Source of the DNA: Luteimonas abyssi
Lineage (GTDB): Bacteria; Pseudomonadota; Gammaproteobacteria; Xanthomonadales; Xanthomonadaceae
DNA length: 64,000 bases
Direction of reading: 5' to 3'
NCBI RefSeq assembly: GCF_001482195.1
Contig: NZ_KQ759763.1
Span: 3,350,024 to 3,414,023 of the forward strand
The notes beneath the pieces were generated by a model. That model was given only the letters and a program-made list of their open reading frames with translations. It was not told the origin of the DNA and did no database searches. A program made the translations under genes and the position numbers. Below are positions 24,847 to 33,323 of this stretch, one piece after another. Positions within the stretch are counted from its first letter, which is position 1; the number at the start of each line of letters is the position of its first letter.

Positions 24847-25242
24847 AAGCAAAACCGCTTTCGCCGGACGCGAGCCGGCACGGCTGCGCCGCGCCGGTAC
24901 CCTGCGCTCCTCGCCTGACGCGGCACGGCGCCCAAACTCGCTGCGCTCAGACATGGGCGCCTCTTCGGCCGCGCCAGGCTCCGGTGCTCGGCTCGCTTTA
25001 CGGCTCGAAGAACCGAGATCAACGGCAACAGCGAAAGCAACGGCAACGGCCGAAGCAGAAGCAGAAGCCGCGACCTGTGAACCTATGGCGATCCCGATCC
25101 CACACCTAAAGGGCGCCGATGCCACGGCGCGCACGCCCACATCCGTCGCGGTCCCGCCACGCCCGCGCCCGACCCGTCGTCACCCCCACTCGCATCACCA
25201 CATCCCCGGATCCCGCATCGGACACCCGCTCCGGAGCCCGTC

Positions 25243-26667
25243 ATGACCGCATCCCACGTCCCCCTCAACCTCCACCCGGACCGGCTGTTCCCGTCCGAGC
25301 CCACCCAGCGCGCCATCGCACGGCGCCTGCACGCCGAAATCGCCGCACTGCCGATCGTCAGCCCGCACGGCCACACCGATCCGGCCTGGTTCGCCGACGA
25401 CGCCCCGTTCCCCGACGCCACCGAACTGCTGCTGGTGCCGGACCACTACCTGTTCCGCATGCTGTACAGCCAGGGCGTCGATCTCGACACGCTGGGCATT
25501 CCGCGCATCGACGGCTCGCGTGCCGATGTCGATCCTCGGGCCGCATGGCGCACGTTCGCCGAGCACATCCACCTGTTCCGGGGCACGCCGTCGGCGCTCT
25601 GGCTCGATCACGTGTTCCACGACGTGTTCGGCCTGCGCGTGCGCCTGGCCGCGGACACCGCCGACCTCTACTTCGACGCCATCACCGAGGCCTTGCAGAC
25701 TCCGTCCTTCAGGCCGCGCGCGCTGTTCGAGCGCTTCGGCATCGAGGTGATCGCCACCACCGAGTCCCCGCTGGACCCACTCGTCCACCACGCGGCGATC
25801 CGCGACAGCGGTTGGTCGGGTCGGGTGGTGACCGCGTACCGACCCGACCCGGTGATCGACCCCGAACACGAGCAGTTTCCCGACGCCCTGCAACGTTTCG
25901 CCGACATCACCGGCGAGGACGTCCACGACTGGAATGGCTACCTGCGCGCCCACCGCCAGCGCCGCACCTTCTTCGCCGGCCACGGTGCGACCTCGACCGA
26001 TCACGGGCATCCCAGTTGCGCCACCGCCGACCTCGCCGATACACAGGCGCGCCGGTTGTTCGAGACCGTCGTGGCGGGCCGGGCGACACCGACCGAGGCG
26101 GAGCTGTTCCGCGCGCAGATGCTCACCGAGATGGCCAAGATGAGCCTGGACGACGGTCTCGTCATGCAGATCCATCCGGGCTGCTTCCGCAACCACAACC
26201 GGGCACTGTTCGACCGCTACGGGCGCGACAAGGGCGCGGACATGCCGTTGCAGACCGAATACGTCCAGGCGCTGAAGCCGCTGCTCGACCGGGTCGGCAA
26301 TGCACCGGACTTCACCTTGATCCTGTTCACCCTGGACGAAAGCACCTATGCCCGCGAACTGGCCCCGCTGGCCGGGCACTGGCCGTGCCTGCGGCTCGGC
26401 CCGGCGTGGTGGTTCCACGACGCTCCCGAGGGGATGTGGCGCTTCCGCGAGCAGACGCTCGCCAGCGGCGGCTTCTACAACACGGTCGGATTCAACGACG
26501 ACACGCGCGCGTTCCTGTCGATCCCCGCGCGCCACGACGTGGCCCGCCGCGTGGACTGCGCATTCCTCGCGAAGCTCGTCGCCGAACACCGGCTCGACGA
26601 AGACGACGCACGCGAGGTCGCCGTCGACCTCGCCTACCGGCTGCCGAAACGGGCCTACCGTCTCTAG
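25243..26667 (+). CDS. uxaC: Glucuronate isomerase UxaC
   Basis: A 474-residue cytoplasmic enzyme that converts D-glucuronate to D-fructuronate (and galacturonate to tagaturonate). It belongs to the amidohydrolase fold; the metal-binding HxH is in VSPHGHTDPAWF. Other family strings are DHYLFRMLYSQG, FGIEVIATTESPLDPL, and the late GFNDDTRAFLSIPARHD. Length is normal for the family. Its product is the substrate of UxuB encoded at 42028. It is on the same strand as the GH115 gene, but the 838-nt gap with a large inverted repeat suggests its own promoter. Confidence 0.96.
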   Translation: MTASHVPLNLHPDRLFPSEPTQRAIARRLHAEIAALPIVSPHGHTDPAWFADDAPFPDATELLLVPDHYLFRMLYSQGVDLDTLGIPRIDGSRADVDPRAAWRTFAEHIHLFRGTPSALWLDHVFHDVFGLRVRLAADTADLYFDAITEALQTPSFRPRALFERFGIEVIATTESPLDPLVHHAAIRDSGWSGRVVTAYRPDPVIDPEHEQFPDALQRFADITGEDVHDWNGYLRAHRQRRTFFAGHGATSTDHGHPSCATADLADTQARRLFETVVAGRATPTEAELFRAQMLTEMAKMSLDDGLVMQIHPGCFRNHNRALFDRYGRDKGADMPLQTEYVQALKPLLDRVGNAPDFTLILFTLDESTYARELAPLAGHWPCLRLGPAWWFHDAPEGMWRFREQTLASGGFYNTVGFNDDTRAFLSIPARHDVARRVDCAFLAKLVAEHRLDEDDAREVAVDLAYRLPKRAYRL

Positions 26668-26745
26668 GCCGACCGGCACCGCATCGCTTGCATCACCCGC
26701 AACCCATCCGCCGTACCGCCACGCCATTGCACTGAGGAACCCGCC

Positions 26746-27900
26746 ATGACCCGACTCGGACACGCCTGCGTCGCCGCGCTGCTCCTGACCCTCGCCGCCG
26801 CACCGGTGCACGCCGACCCGGCCGCCACGACGCTCAAGCAGGCCTACGCCGATGCGTTCATGCTCGGCACCGCGGTCAACGACGACATCGTCTCCGGACG
26901 CGATACGCGCTCGCACGCGCTGGTGCCGCTGCATTTCAACGCGTTGACCGCCGAGAACGTGATGAAGGCCGAGGTGCTGCACCCCGATCCGGGCGTGTGG
27001 GATTTCGCGGCCGCCGATGCCTTCGTCGCATTCGGCGAACGCCACGATCAATACCTGATCGGCCACACCCTGGTCTGGCACAACCAGACCCCCGACTGGT
27101 TCTTCAACGACGACGCCGGCGCCCCGCTCCCGGTCGATGCGATGACCGAACGCCTGCACGGCTACATCGAAACCGTCGCCGGCCGCTACGCCGGGCGCCT
27201 GGATGCCTGGGACGTGGTCAACGAGATCATGGGCGAGGACGGCGAGTATCGCGACACGGTGTGGACGCGTGCACTCGGCGACGGCGACACCGTGGTGCGC
27301 GAGGCCTTCGCCGCCGCCGCGCGCCACGCGCCCGACACGGCGCTGTACTACAACGACTTCAACACCTGGCGACCGGCCAAGCGCGAGGGCATCGTGCGCA
27401 TGGTACGGATGCTGCAGGCCGCCGGCATCCGCATCGACGGCATCGGCATGCAGGGACACTGGGGCCTGAACTACCCGGCAATCGAGGAGATCGAGGCGTC
27501 CATCGACGCCTATGCCGCGCTCGGGGTGAAGGTGATGATCACCGAACTCGACATCGACGTGCTGCCGTTGACGCGCGAGGGCCAGATCATCGGCACCGGG
27601 ATGGCGCACCCGCAGTTCCAGCTGGAGGAATTCGAGCGCTACCTGGACCCGTACGCCGCCGGTCTGCCCGACGATGTGGAGCGCCAGCTCGCGGACCGCT
27701 ATGCCGAATTGTTCGCGCTGTTCCACCGCAAGCGCGACGTCATCGACCGGGTCACGCTGTGGGGCGCGCACGACGGCATGTCGTGGAAGAACGACTACCC
27801 CGTCCCGAACCGCACCAACTATCCGCTGCTGTTCGACCGCGAGCGGCAGCCGCGCCCTGCACTCGATGCGGTGCTGGCGGTGCCGGGGACGGCGGAATAG
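26746..27900 (+). CDS. GH10 endo-1,4-beta-xylanase, secreted
   Basis: A 384-residue xylanase with a signal peptide ending at PVHAD and a complete, canonical GH10 domain: FNALTAENVMKAE, LIGHTLVWHNQTPDWFF, acid/base Glu160 in WDVVNEIMG, YYNDFN, GIGMQGHWGL, nucleophile Glu267 in VMITELDIDV, and WGAHDGMSWKNDYP near the end. It lacks a carbohydrate-binding module, so it probably acts on soluble xylan or oligosaccharides in the periplasm. It cuts internal beta-1,4 bonds. It is 78 nt after uxaC in the same direction. The other GH10 enzyme in the locus is a diverged lipoprotein, so the two are unlikely to be simple duplicates. Confidence 0.95.
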   Translation: MTRLGHACVAALLLTLAAAPVHADPAATTLKQAYADAFMLGTAVNDDIVSGRDTRSHALVPLHFNALTAENVMKAEVLHPDPGVWDFAAADAFVAFGERHDQYLIGHTLVWHNQTPDWFFNDDAGAPLPVDAMTERLHGYIETVAGRYAGRLDAWDVVNEIMGEDGEYRDTVWTRALGDGDTVVREAFAAAARHAPDTALYYNDFNTWRPAKREGIVRMVRMLQAAGIRIDGIGMQGHWGLNYPAIEEIEASIDAYAALGVKVMITELDIDVLPLTREGQIIGTGMAHPQFQLEEFERYLDPYAAGLPDDVERQLADRYAELFALFHRKRDVIDRVTLWGAHDGMSWKNDYPVPNRTNYPLLFDRERQPRPALDAVLAVPGTAE

Positions 27901-28108
27901 CCGCCCGGGATCGCCGAGGGCCACGATCCGGCGAGCGGATGTCGGCCGCCCGAGGTGCGGGTCACGGCACGGCTCGGCGTTCGCAACGCGCGAAGGCGGT
28001 GCCCGGTCGGGCCGCCACGGGTCCGACGGCGGCCGCGACGGATCGGGTGTCTCCTCGTTTTCTCCGGAGTGCGATGATGCAGTGTCTCGACACCAGGATT
28101 CCCGACGG

Positions 28109-29215
28109 ATGGCCTCTCGCTCCCTGTTCCTCGCCTCCCTGCCGCTCGCGTTGGCCCTCGCCGCCTGCGACACCTCGACCGGCCACGACGACGCAACGGA
28201 CGCGCGCGCGGCAACCGCCGATGCCGCCGACGGCGAGGCGTCGTCGCCGGCTCGCGAGGCCGACATGTTCGGCACGGTGACCGTCTACGACCCGGCGCTG
28301 GCGCGCGCGGTCTCGCCCGAGGCACGCGTGGAGCGGCTGGCCGACGGCTTCACCTGGGCCGAGGGACCGGCCTGGCTGCCGCACGACGACAGCGGCACGC
28401 TGTTGTTCACCGACGTGCCCGAAAACATCCTGTACCAATGGACCGAGGCCGATGGCGTTTCGGTGTTCCTGCAACCGTCCGGCTATGCCGGCCCGGACAC
28501 CGAGGCATTGCGCGAAGCCGGCGCCAACGGTCTGTTCGTCGAACCCGATGGCACCGTGTTGCTGGCCGACTCCGGCAGTCGCGAGCTCGCGCGACTCGAT
28601 CCGGCCACGCGCCGCAAGACCACCCTGGTCTCGCATTACGAGGGCCGACGCCTCAACAGCCCGAACGATGTCGTGCGCCGCGACGACGGCCAGGTGTTTT
28701 TCACCGACCCGCCTTACGGCCTGAAGGATCTCGACGATTCGCCGGTCAAGGAACTCGCCTTCAACGGCGTCTATCGCCTCGACCCCGACGGCGGCCTGCA
28801 CCTGCTCGACGACACCCTGAGCTTTCCCAACGGCGTCGCGCTGTCGCCGGACGGGCGCACGCTGTACGTCGCCAACTCCGATCCGCAACGCCCGATCTGG
28901 ATGGCCTATACGCTCGATGCCGACGGCAATGCCGGCGAGCGGCGCGTATTCGCCGATGCGTCGGACCTGATGGGCGACGATGCGCCGGGCCTGCCCGACG
29001 GCCTGGCCGTCGCGGCCGACGGCACCCTGTTCGCGACCGGCCCGGGCGGCGTGATCGTCTTCGCCGCCGACGGAACCCGGCTGGGCCGCATCGAGACCGG
29101 CGGGCCGATCGCCAACTGCACCTTCGGCGACGACGGGCGCACGCTGTACCTGGCGGCGAACGACATGCTGGCCCGCATCCGCGTCGAAGTGCCGGGACTC
29201 GGTTTCGCTCGCTGA
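28109..29215 (+). CDS. SMP-30/gluconolactonase-type lipoprotein
   Basis: A 368-residue beta-propeller protein. The ATG at 28109 begins a signal with lipobox ALAAC, so the enzyme is lipid-anchored and faces the periplasm. Metal ligands typical of SMP-30 lactonases are visible: Glu in TWAEGPAW, Asn in LNSPNDVV and Asp in GLPDGLAV. Such enzymes open sugar lactones (gluconolactone, xylonolactone). In a xylan locus it may hydrolyse lactones of oxidised xylose or glucuronate; that is inference from context. The preceding 208 nt contain no recognised element. The gene is convergent with the STN-type receptor. Confidence 0.88.
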   Translation: MASRSLFLASLPLALALAACDTSTGHDDATDARAATADAADGEASSPAREADMFGTVTVYDPALARAVSPEARVERLADGFTWAEGPAWLPHDDSGTLLFTDVPENILYQWTEADGVSVFLQPSGYAGPDTEALREAGANGLFVEPDGTVLLADSGSRELARLDPATRRKTTLVSHYEGRRLNSPNDVVRRDDGQVFFTDPPYGLKDLDDSPVKELAFNGVYRLDPDGGLHLLDDTLSFPNGVALSPDGRTLYVANSDPQRPIWMAYTLDADGNAGERRVFADASDLMGDDAPGLPDGLAVAADGTLFATGPGGVIVFAADGTRLGRIETGGPIANCTFGDDGRTLYLAANDMLARIRVEVPGLGFAR

Positions 29216-29252
29216 AACGCGGCCCGCCTGCAGGCGTCGGCGCGCTCGGGGA

Positions 29253-32147
29253 TCAGAACCGGTAACGCACCCGCAGCAGGTACTGGCGTCCGATCAGATC
29301 GTCGATCGCGCCGTTGTAGCCGGCACGGTCGACGTCGTAGTTCGCCGGCCGCCGGTCGGCGAGATTGTTCACGTCCGCGGAGATCCGCCAGGCGTCGCCC
29401 AGGTCACGCGCCACGTGCGCAGCCAGCAGGTTGACCGACGGATTCATGCATCGCCCCGCGTCGACATGCATCGCCGGGCACGGCGCCTCCGCGCGGTGGA
29501 CGCGGTAGCCGCCGAAGTGGCGCAGGTGCAGCGCGGCGCTCCAGTCGCCGGCACGCCACTGCAGCGATGTGTTGGCGGCGAAACGCGGCGACAGGTGCCC
29601 GGCCTGCTCGGAGGATGGGCCGTCCGCGGCCGCGACCCGGACGCTCTGCAGGTAATGCCCGGCGACGCGCACGCCCCATCGATGGCCCATTGCGGTCTCC
29701 GATGTCCAGTCGGCGTCCAGATGCGCCCCGTGCACGTCGGTACGCGCGGTGTTGAGGTACCGCGACGCCAGTCCGGTCGCGAGCCCGTGTTCGTCGCGCT
29801 TCAGGCTGGCGATGCGCGCGACGTTGTCGACCACGGCACCGGCCACCGCGATCTCGTTGCTGCGGATCACGTTGAAGTAGTCGAGGGTCAGATCCAGCCC
29901 GGCCAGAGGCGACCAGACCAGCCCCACCGTGTGGGTCCGCGCGTGCTCCGGCTTCAGCGACGGATTGCTGGCGACGCCGATCGGTAGATCGCATGCGCCA
30001 TCGTGGACCTGTGCGCACGAAGCGACCACCGACGCATCGAAGGAAGACGCGACCGCACCGAAGTACTCGTCGGGAGGAGGACGAGCCAGCGTTTCGTAGA
30101 GCGTGGGCGCGCGAAACGATTCGGCCGTGCTCGCGCGCAGCAGCAGCGACGTCGCCGGTCGCCAGCCCAGACCCAGGCGCGGCGACAGTTCGGAACCATG
30201 CGCGTCGGCCCGGTCGAGGCGGCCAGCGACCTCCATCCAGAGGCGATCCGAGAAGGGAATCTGCACCTCGCCGAAGACCGCGTGACGACGGCTGGTGCCC
30301 CGACGCGGATCCACGTCCGTCGGCGCTCCGAAGTCGGGGGTGCCGAAGTAGGGATCGGGACGGTAATCCAGGGTTTCGCGTCGGGTTTCCGCACCCGCGG
30401 CGGCGAGCACCGTACCCCCGCGCCATTGCAGCAAGGGGCCACTGCCCCGCACCGACACGGTCTCCGACGTCCCGCGCCCCCGGGTCTGCAGGACCGGCGC
30501 CAGGCCGCGAACGACGTCGGGATCGTTCGGCGTGCCGTCGAAGTGATACGCGCGTGCGTCGATCGCCTCATTCAGGACAGCGGCATTGACGATGCCCCGC
30601 GTGAGGTTCTCCACGCGGTTGCTGGAACGCGACACGTCCGTTTCCAGCGACCAGGTGCCCACCGGAAGACGCATCCCCAAGGTCGCATCCAGGCTGGTCG
30701 CACGGCTGCGGCTGGACACCTGGCCCACATCGTAGAACGCCCGATAGACCGCATAGGCACGATCCCGCATGGGGTCGTGGAGGGGCACGCGCATCGTGTA
30801 CGCCGAAGGCGCGCTCTCCATCCGCGTGCGCAGTTCGGAGGTGCGTACATCGGCATACAGTTCCGCATCGGTCTCGGCATGCAAGGGGTGCGTCCATCGC
30901 AGACCCAGCGAGGTGCCGTCCGAGGCGGGACGCAGGCTCCGGTAACGCTCGCGATCCAGCCGGCACGCCGGGTCCCGTTCGTCCCCCGACGCCGTGCAGC
31001 GCCCGAACCGCTGAAAGAAATCCGGTCCTTCCACCGTGTAGTAGCCCAGTGGATAGGTCGCGTCCTCCAGACCCTCGGCGCGCCGGTCGCGGGTATGCCA
31101 GCGCCGGGCCGTCCCCGGCAGGTGCGCCTGCGAGAACCGGTCGGCGAATACCGACACCTGACCACTGCCCAGGCCGAACCCGGCGCTCGCCGACACCCGT
31201 GTGGTTTCGGCATCGCCGCGTTCGGACAGCCCGTACAGCACGCTGGCCTCACCGCCCCGGTAGTCCTGCTTGAGCACGATGTTGACCACGCCCGCCACCG
31301 CATCGGCCCCGTAGATCGCCGATGCCCCGCCGCGCAGGATCTCCACCCGCTCCACCATGCTCAGCGGAATCGCACCGAGATCGGTCAGGCCACCGAGGTT
31401 CGTCGAGGGCAGGGCGTAGTTGGCGACACGGCGGCCGTCGATCAGGTACAACGTACCGCGCGGCCCGAGACCGTACAGGCTGGCCGACTGCGCCACCGCA
31501 TTGGGTACCAGTGAGGTGAGCGACTGGCTGATGTCCTCGGTCGCCGCCTCCACCGCGTGGTGCCCGGACATGCCCGGCTGGTGCCGCAGCAGATCGAACA
31601 ACGTGGTGAAACCACCGAGCTCGATCTGTTCGCGATCGACGACGGTGACCGGCAATGTCGTTTCCAGCCCGGCCCGCGGGATCCGGCTGCCGGTCACCAG
31701 CACGCGACGCAGCACCGGCGGCGACACCGGGGCTTCGCTGCGCGGGGGCGAAGGGGGTGGCGAGGTGGCGACGGGTTCGGCCGTTCGCGCCCGCAACACG
31801 AACGTGCCGCCCGGCACCGGCTCGGCCACCAGGCCGCTGCGCGCAAGCAGACGCGTCAACGCCTCGCGTGGCGGCATTCGCCCCGAAACCGCGACCGCAC
31901 GCCGCCCGCGGACCAGGGCCGGCGCATACAGCAACTGGCTGTCGCTCTGTCGGGCGAACTCCGCCAGGGCGCGGTCCAGCGGCGCGGCCGCGACGTCGAA
32001 GGCGACCTCGCGGTCCCGCGACCAGACCGTACCGGCCGACACACAGAGCACGAGGATCGCGAACACCGCACGCAGACGGGTCAAAGATGGACGATGTCGC
32101 GCCCTCCGTGCGCTCGTGAAACCGCAGCCGCTGCGGGTCTGCATCAT
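29253..32147 (-). CDS. TonB-dependent receptor with STN signalling domain (FecA-like)
   Basis: A 964-residue outer-membrane receptor. After the signal segment (RAVFAILVLCVSAG) comes an STN domain at about residues 45-118 (VAFDVAAAPLDRALAEFARQ, LLYAPALV, REALTRLLARSGL), then a Pro-rich linker, the plug (VLVTGSRIPRAGLETTLPV, YLIDGRRVAN, ILRGGASAIYGADAVAGVV) and a barrel ending in Phe (LLRVRYRF). The STN domain is used by transducer receptors to tell a membrane FecR protein that ligand is bound. The fecR gene lies directly upstream, 12 nt away, on the same strand. Whether the ligand is a xylan fragment or a siderophore is open; the carbohydrate neighbours favour the first. Confidence 0.92.
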   Translation of the reverse strand: MMQTRSGCGFTSARRARHRPSLTRLRAVFAILVLCVSAGTVWSRDREVAFDVAAAPLDRALAEFARQSDSQLLYAPALVRGRRAVAVSGRMPPREALTRLLARSGLVAEPVPGGTFVLRARTAEPVATSPPPSPPRSEAPVSPPVLRRVLVTGSRIPRAGLETTLPVTVVDREQIELGGFTTLFDLLRHQPGMSGHHAVEAATEDISQSLTSLVPNAVAQSASLYGLGPRGTLYLIDGRRVANYALPSTNLGGLTDLGAIPLSMVERVEILRGGASAIYGADAVAGVVNIVLKQDYRGGEASVLYGLSERGDAETTRVSASAGFGLGSGQVSVFADRFSQAHLPGTARRWHTRDRRAEGLEDATYPLGYYTVEGPDFFQRFGRCTASGDERDPACRLDRERYRSLRPASDGTSLGLRWTHPLHAETDAELYADVRTSELRTRMESAPSAYTMRVPLHDPMRDRAYAVYRAFYDVGQVSSRSRATSLDATLGMRLPVGTWSLETDVSRSSNRVENLTRGIVNAAVLNEAIDARAYHFDGTPNDPDVVRGLAPVLQTRGRGTSETVSVRGSGPLLQWRGGTVLAAAGAETRRETLDYRPDPYFGTPDFGAPTDVDPRRGTSRRHAVFGEVQIPFSDRLWMEVAGRLDRADAHGSELSPRLGLGWRPATSLLLRASTAESFRAPTLYETLARPPPDEYFGAVASSFDASVVASCAQVHDGACDLPIGVASNPSLKPEHARTHTVGLVWSPLAGLDLTLDYFNVIRSNEIAVAGAVVDNVARIASLKRDEHGLATGLASRYLNTARTDVHGAHLDADWTSETAMGHRWGVRVAGHYLQSVRVAAADGPSSEQAGHLSPRFAANTSLQWRAGDWSAALHLRHFGGYRVHRAEAPCPAMHVDAGRCMNPSVNLLAAHVARDLGDAWRISADVNNLADRRPANYDVDRAGYNGAIDDLIGRQYLLRVRYRF

Positions 32148-32159
32148 CGTCGCGCGAGA

Positions 32160-33155
32160 TTACTCGCGGCTCAGGACGATCGTGCCGTCTTCGCCCCGGT
32201 CGGCGCGCAGACCCCAGCCGACCTCGAGCGCGGCGGCCAGGCTGTCCTGGTCGCCCGCTCGCACCTGTCCGCTGACCCGGAGATCGGCGAGCGCGGGATC
32301 GGCCAGCGTGATCTGCGCCGAGGCATAGCGGTTCGCCTCGGCCAGCAGCACCTCGAGCGGCCATTCGTTGAAGACCAGGCGGCCGTCCAGCCAGGCATCC
32401 GCCTCATCGGGCGCCAGCGGCGCGACCGGGTCGATGGCGCCGGTGTCGTGGTAGACGACCCGCTGGCCTGGCGCAAGATCGCGGGTCACCGCCGAGCCGT
32501 CGTCCGCGACGACATTCACCTCGACAGCCCCCTCGAACAGGGCCACATCCACCTCCCCGCCCAGGTGGCGCACCTGGAACGTGGTGCCGATCACCCGTAC
32601 GTCGCCGTTGCCGGCACGGACCCGCATCGGGCGCGCGGGGTCGCGCGTGGCTTGCACGTGAACGCGGCCACGCGCCAATGTCAGCGTGCGCTCGCCCGCG
32701 GTGTACGCGACCTGCAACTGGGAATCGGTATCCAGCACGACCCGTGACCCGTCCTCGAGCACCGAGGTCTTGCGCTCGCCCAGCGCGGTTTCCAGGTGCA
32801 CCGGCGCCGTGTCCAAGCCCGGCACCACCAGCATGCGATAGCCGAGTACGCCGGCCAGGGTGACGACAGCCGCCGTGGCGAGCGCCCACGCCGACCAGCG
32901 CGACCGGGCCGGGCGCGCGCGCAGCGCGTGCCGGGCACGATGGGCCTCGGCACGCAACTCAGGGTCGTCCGCCAGCGCCGAGGCGAGTCCATGGAGACGC
33001 TCCGCCCGCGCATAGGCCACCGGGTTGCCGGGGGCCGCCGCCAGCCAGTCTTCGAAGGCCTCGTGCTCGCTGGTCGAGCAGGTGGGCGACTGCAGGCGCA
33101 CGACCCAGTCTTCGGCTGTGTTCGGCAGCGGTGGGGGGGAGTAGGGACTGTTCAT
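32160..33155 (-). CDS. FecR-type anti-sigma factor/sigma regulator
   Basis: A 331-residue inner-membrane regulator. The N-terminal cytoplasmic domain carries the DUF4880 signature (AEDWVVRLQS, FEDWLAAAPGNPVAYARAERL). One transmembrane helix follows (WALATAAVVTLAGVLGY). The periplasmic FecR domain contains LEDGSRVVLDTDSQLQV and VIGTTFQVRHLGGEVDVALFEG, and an STN-like C-terminal domain ends the protein. It would hold an ECF sigma factor until the downstream receptor reports ligand. No sigma factor gene lies immediately upstream, where one is usual; the nearest is at 41364, beyond two autotransporter genes. I start at the ATG at 33155. Confidence 0.92.
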   Translation of the reverse strand: MNSPYSPPPLPNTAEDWVVRLQSPTCSTSEHEAFEDWLAAAPGNPVAYARAERLHGLASALADDPELRAEAHRARHALRARPARSRWSAWALATAAVVTLAGVLGYRMLVVPGLDTAPVHLETALGERKTSVLEDGSRVVLDTDSQLQVAYTAGERTLTLARGRVHVQATRDPARPMRVRAGNGDVRVIGTTFQVRHLGGEVDVALFEGAVEVNVVADDGSAVTRDLAPGQRVVYHDTGAIDPVAPLAPDEADAWLDGRLVFNEWPLEVLLAEANRYASAQITLADPALADLRVSGQVRAGDQDSLAAALEVGWGLRADRGEDGTIVLSRE

Positions 33156-33323
33156 CACATCATCGAAACGGTGCCGGATCCGACGGCCTTGCAGGGCGCC
33201 AGCATAGCGCCCCTTTTCACCACCGTGGATCGACAGGCCGGATGGCCTGCCCCGCCAGCGGGACCGCACCGCGACAGGCACATCCGGATCAGGAGCCCGC
33301 CGGTCGCGATGCGCTCCCCTCTC

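Larger units (their letters stand above)
24426..25070. repeat. Large head-to-head inverted repeat with internal hairpins
   Basis: This non-coding stretch fills most of the 838 nt between GH115 and uxaC. Four blocks of 24, 28, 18 and 18 nt (24514-24537, 24564-24591, 24624-24641, 24643-24660) recur exactly as reverse complements at 24985-25008, 24931-24958, 24881-24898 and 24862-24879. All four pairs share one symmetry centre at 24761, so the arms have no net insertion. Outside them the left side has a C/T-rich hexamer-like tract (GCTCCTGCTTCC) and the right side its purine counterpart. Each half carries its own inner hairpin. Frames across it read as Ser-Arg or Ala repeats and are not genes. 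It looks like two diverged copies of an intergenic element in opposite orientation. Confidence 0.85.

Noticed and set aside
24298..25246. Open frames with Ser-Arg-Gly-Ser or Ala repeats in the GH115-uxaC gap
   Set aside because: They arise from hexamer-like tracts of the inverted repeat, run antisense to known genes and contain no domain.
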